Assembly (NCBI GenBank): GCA_016550415.1
Contig: JABXGU010000127.1
Location: 1 to 6,006 of the forward strand
From: an archaeon
GTDB lineage: Archaea; Asgardarchaeota; Hermodarchaeia; Hermodarchaeales; Hermodarchaeaceae
DNA length: 6,006 nt
Direction: 5' to 3'
Numbering within the stretch: position 1 is the stretch's first letter; every line of letters starts with the position of its first letter. Position numbers and translations under genes: made by a program. Shown here piece by piece: positions 5,191-6,006 of the stretch. The notes below the pieces were generated by a model. It made no database searches. It was not told where the DNA came from and saw only the letters and a program-made list of their open reading frames with translations.

Positions 5191-5766
5191 TCATTCGATG
5201 TGACGGAATTTTTGTGTGTAGGGACCTTCGCCGGGCTTTCGTCTTCGGAAGTGTCCTGAGGGTCGTCCCTCTAATATTTCTTGGAACCAGGCTTCGTGTT
5301 CCACTTCCTCATGGAGGATTGCCAGTGACAAGTCATATGTTCTGGGATCCTTTCCGAAGGTCATCTTACAGATATCTGTGTAGACATTAACAGCACAACG
5401 CTCTGCTTCCAGTAGTACTTTGAGAATTTCTTTGATATTGGTGGAGTCTTCTGGAAGATATGCGGCTGAACATGCTGCCATGTCATGAAAGTCCTTCATG
5501 TCTTTTGGTAGCTTGCCTCCGAGTTCATAAATTCGGGGAACAAGGGTTTCAAAGTGTAGGCGGTCTTCGATTCGTGCGTCTTCTGCAACCTCTTTCACGG
5601 TTTCTCCTTCGAGTCCAGTGCAGTGCATTCGAAGAATTGTGTAATAGTAGTATGTTGTTAATTCTGCAGCTGCTGCTTTCACTAGTTTGTCTATCAGTGC
5701 GTCTACGTCAATGCCTGCTTTTTCAACTACTTTGCGTCCAATATTTGTTGAGTATTTTGCTGACAT
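5191..5766 (-). CDS. DPSL: Dps-like ferritin-superfamily protein with paired cysteines
   Basis: Protein of 191 residues of the DPS-like (DPSL, 'thioferritin') class, known from Pyrococcus and Sulfolobus, which forms hollow dodecamers that oxidise Fe2+ with peroxide and store iron. The four-helix core carries likely di-iron ligands: E35 (AELTTYYYY), E67/D68 and H71 ([10 protein letters not shown]), E122 ([10 protein letters not shown]), and E154 with H157 (EEVEHEAWF). The class-defining cysteines appear as C99 ([12 protein letters not shown]) and C124 (AERCAV), 25 residues apart, as I recall for the Sulfolobus protein; C49 and C133 are additional. The tail '[21 protein letters not shown]' is basic and might contact DNA, which is inference. 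The ATG at 5766 has gtgat five bases upstream (complement of 5772-5776), matching the archaeal anti-Shine-Dalgarno. It is divergent from a Fur-family gene, consistent with metal- or peroxide-controlled expression, and ends in a terminator-like hairpin before the ZIP gene. Ligand numbers are by motif, not alignment. Confidence 0.95.
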   Translation of the reverse strand: MSAKYSTNIGRKVVEKAGIDVDALIDKLVKAAAAELTTYYYYTILRMHCTGLEGETVKEVAEDARIEDRLHFETLVPRIYELGGKLPKDMKDFHDMAACSAAYLPEDSTNIKEILKVLLEAERCAVNVYTDICKMTFGKDPRTYDLSLAILHEEVEHEAWFQEILEGRPSGHFRRRKPGEGPYTQKFRHIE

Positions 5767-5789
5767 GTTATATCACTAAATTTATATTG

Positions 5790-5835
5790 GTTAGTAATTA
5801 ATAATGAATATGAAATAATAACCGTTAGTATTTAA
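5790..5835. promoter_or_regulatory. Palindrome and direct repeats in the DPSL/Fur divergent promoter region
   Basis: TTAGTAATTAATAA (5791-5804) is a 14-base dyad with one mismatched pair. It overlaps the first of two near-identical 12-mers, GTTAGTAATTAA (5790-5801) and GTTAGTATTTAA (5824-5835), which differ at one position and are 34 bases apart. A weaker echo, GTTAATAG, starts at 5844. Lying between DPSL and the Fur-family gene, these are natural candidates for the operator of that regulator or another metal sensor. The region is very AT-rich, so chance similarity is a real alternative. Confidence 0.4.
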
Positions 5836-5838
5836 GAC
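5829..5838. promoter_or_regulatory. Candidate TATA box in the divergent DPSL/Fur region
   Basis: GTATTTAAGA reads as a TATA-like element on both strands (TCTTAAATAC on the minus strand). For DPSL it would place the start near 5807, with the 5791-5804 palindrome just after it; for the Fur-family gene it would give a start near 5860. Another AT box nearer DPSL (AATATAAATT on the minus strand, 5779-5788) is too close to the ATG to fit a leader with a ribosome site. Confidence 0.3.
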
Positions 5839-5876
5839 TTATGGTTAATAGAAAGGAATTAAAGAAATGAAAGATG

Positions 5877-5884
5877 CCCCCCCC
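5877..5884 (+). repeat. Run of eight cytosines in the Fur leader
   Basis: Eight consecutive C residues stand in an otherwise very AT-rich intergenic stretch, 28 bases before the Fur-family ATG. Homopolymers of this length can vary in number through slippage, or be miscounted in assembly. No function can be stated from sequence. Confidence 0.5.
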
Positions 5885-5912
5885 AATAACTAAGCAATAA
5901 TGGTGAATTATT

Positions 5913-6006
5913 ATGGAAACCCAGCAGGTAATGACAAAACTTCGTGAAAATGGCTACAGAGTTACACCACAAAGGCTAGCCATTTGGAAGGCAATTAGTT
6001 CGAGAA
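5913..6006 (+). CDS. Fur-family metal/peroxide-responsive regulator, N-terminus (3' end outside window)
   Basis: The first 31 codons of a Fur-superfamily DNA-binding repressor (Fur, PerR, Zur or relatives). The visible LRENGYRVTPQRLAIWKAI matches the opening of the winged-helix domain, where 'G-x-R-x-T-x-Q-R' is the family hallmark. The frame stays open to the window end, so the recognition helix, the HxHH-type metal sites and the structural CxxC pairs cannot be seen and Fur cannot be told from PerR or Zur. The ATG at 5913 is fixed by an in-frame TGA at 5904-5906 and by ggtga (5902-5906) six bases upstream, a direct match to the archaeal anti-Shine-Dalgarno. The gene is divergent from DPSL across 146 bases, the common arrangement of such regulators beside iron-storage or peroxide-defence genes they control; autoregulation through the shared region is plausible. 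Confidence 0.9.
   Translation, partial: METQQVMTKLRENGYRVTPQRLAIWKAISSR

Noticed and set aside
5460..5801. Plus-strand 113-codon frame opposite DPSL
   Set aside because: It is antisense to the clear DPSL gene, leucine/cysteine-rich by complement, and lacks a ribosome site.
1..6006. CRISPR array, tRNA, rRNA, transposase or integrase
   Set aside because: No regularly spaced repeats, cloverleaf-like sequence or mobile-element protein was seen on either strand.

Overview
The window looks archaeal. The evidence is a Dps-like ferritin of the archaeal DPSL type, Shine-Dalgarno sites matching the archaeal 16S tail (ggagg, ggtga, gtgat), and TATA-like boxes 40-65 bases before several starts where bacterial -35/-10 pairs would otherwise be expected. 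DNA is moderately AT-rich, with AT-rich intergenic gaps. The mix of small zinc-ribbon, transglutaminase-like and membrane proteins would suit an Asgard, Bathyarchaeota-like or Thermoplasmata-like lineage, but nothing here fixes the lineage. No tRNA, rRNA, CRISPR array or transposase was seen.

Layout. Bases 2-1201 (+) hold the C-terminal half of a P2-type cation-transporting ATPase whose N-terminal half lies outside the window. It converges on a small SnoaL/NTF2-fold protein (1296-1709, -). Divergent from that is a protein with two zinc ribbons fused to a transglutaminase-like domain (1885-2823, +). Next come a monoacylglycerol-lipase-like alpha/beta hydrolase (2913-3839, +) and a 69-residue protein with two membrane segments (4017-4226, +). 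The latter converges on a ZIP-family metal transporter (4366-5115, -). Upstream of the transporter on the same strand is a DPSL ferritin-like protein (5191-5766, -), and divergent from it at the right edge is the first part of a Fur-family regulator (5913 onward, +). No gap without a gene exceeds 300 bases.

Working together. The right third is the clearest functional unit: metal uptake (ZIP), iron/peroxide detoxification and storage (DPSL), and a metal- or peroxide-sensing Fur-family repressor sharing a short AT-rich divergent promoter region with DPSL. The cation ATPase adds another ion transporter. The central genes have no obvious joint pathway and appear to be separate short transcription units, each with its own candidate promoter or ribosome site.

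Several non-coding elements stand out: a perfect 11-bp hairpin plus T-tract between DPSL and ZIP (a likely terminator); a near-perfect palindrome covering the ribosome site of the small membrane gene; a three-segment GACCAC/GTGGTC/GACCAC region able to form two exclusive hairpins; perfect palindromes flanking the SnoaL gene; and a palindrome plus direct repeats in the DPSL/Fur intergenic region. I see no strong evidence for a wholly new multi-gene system.
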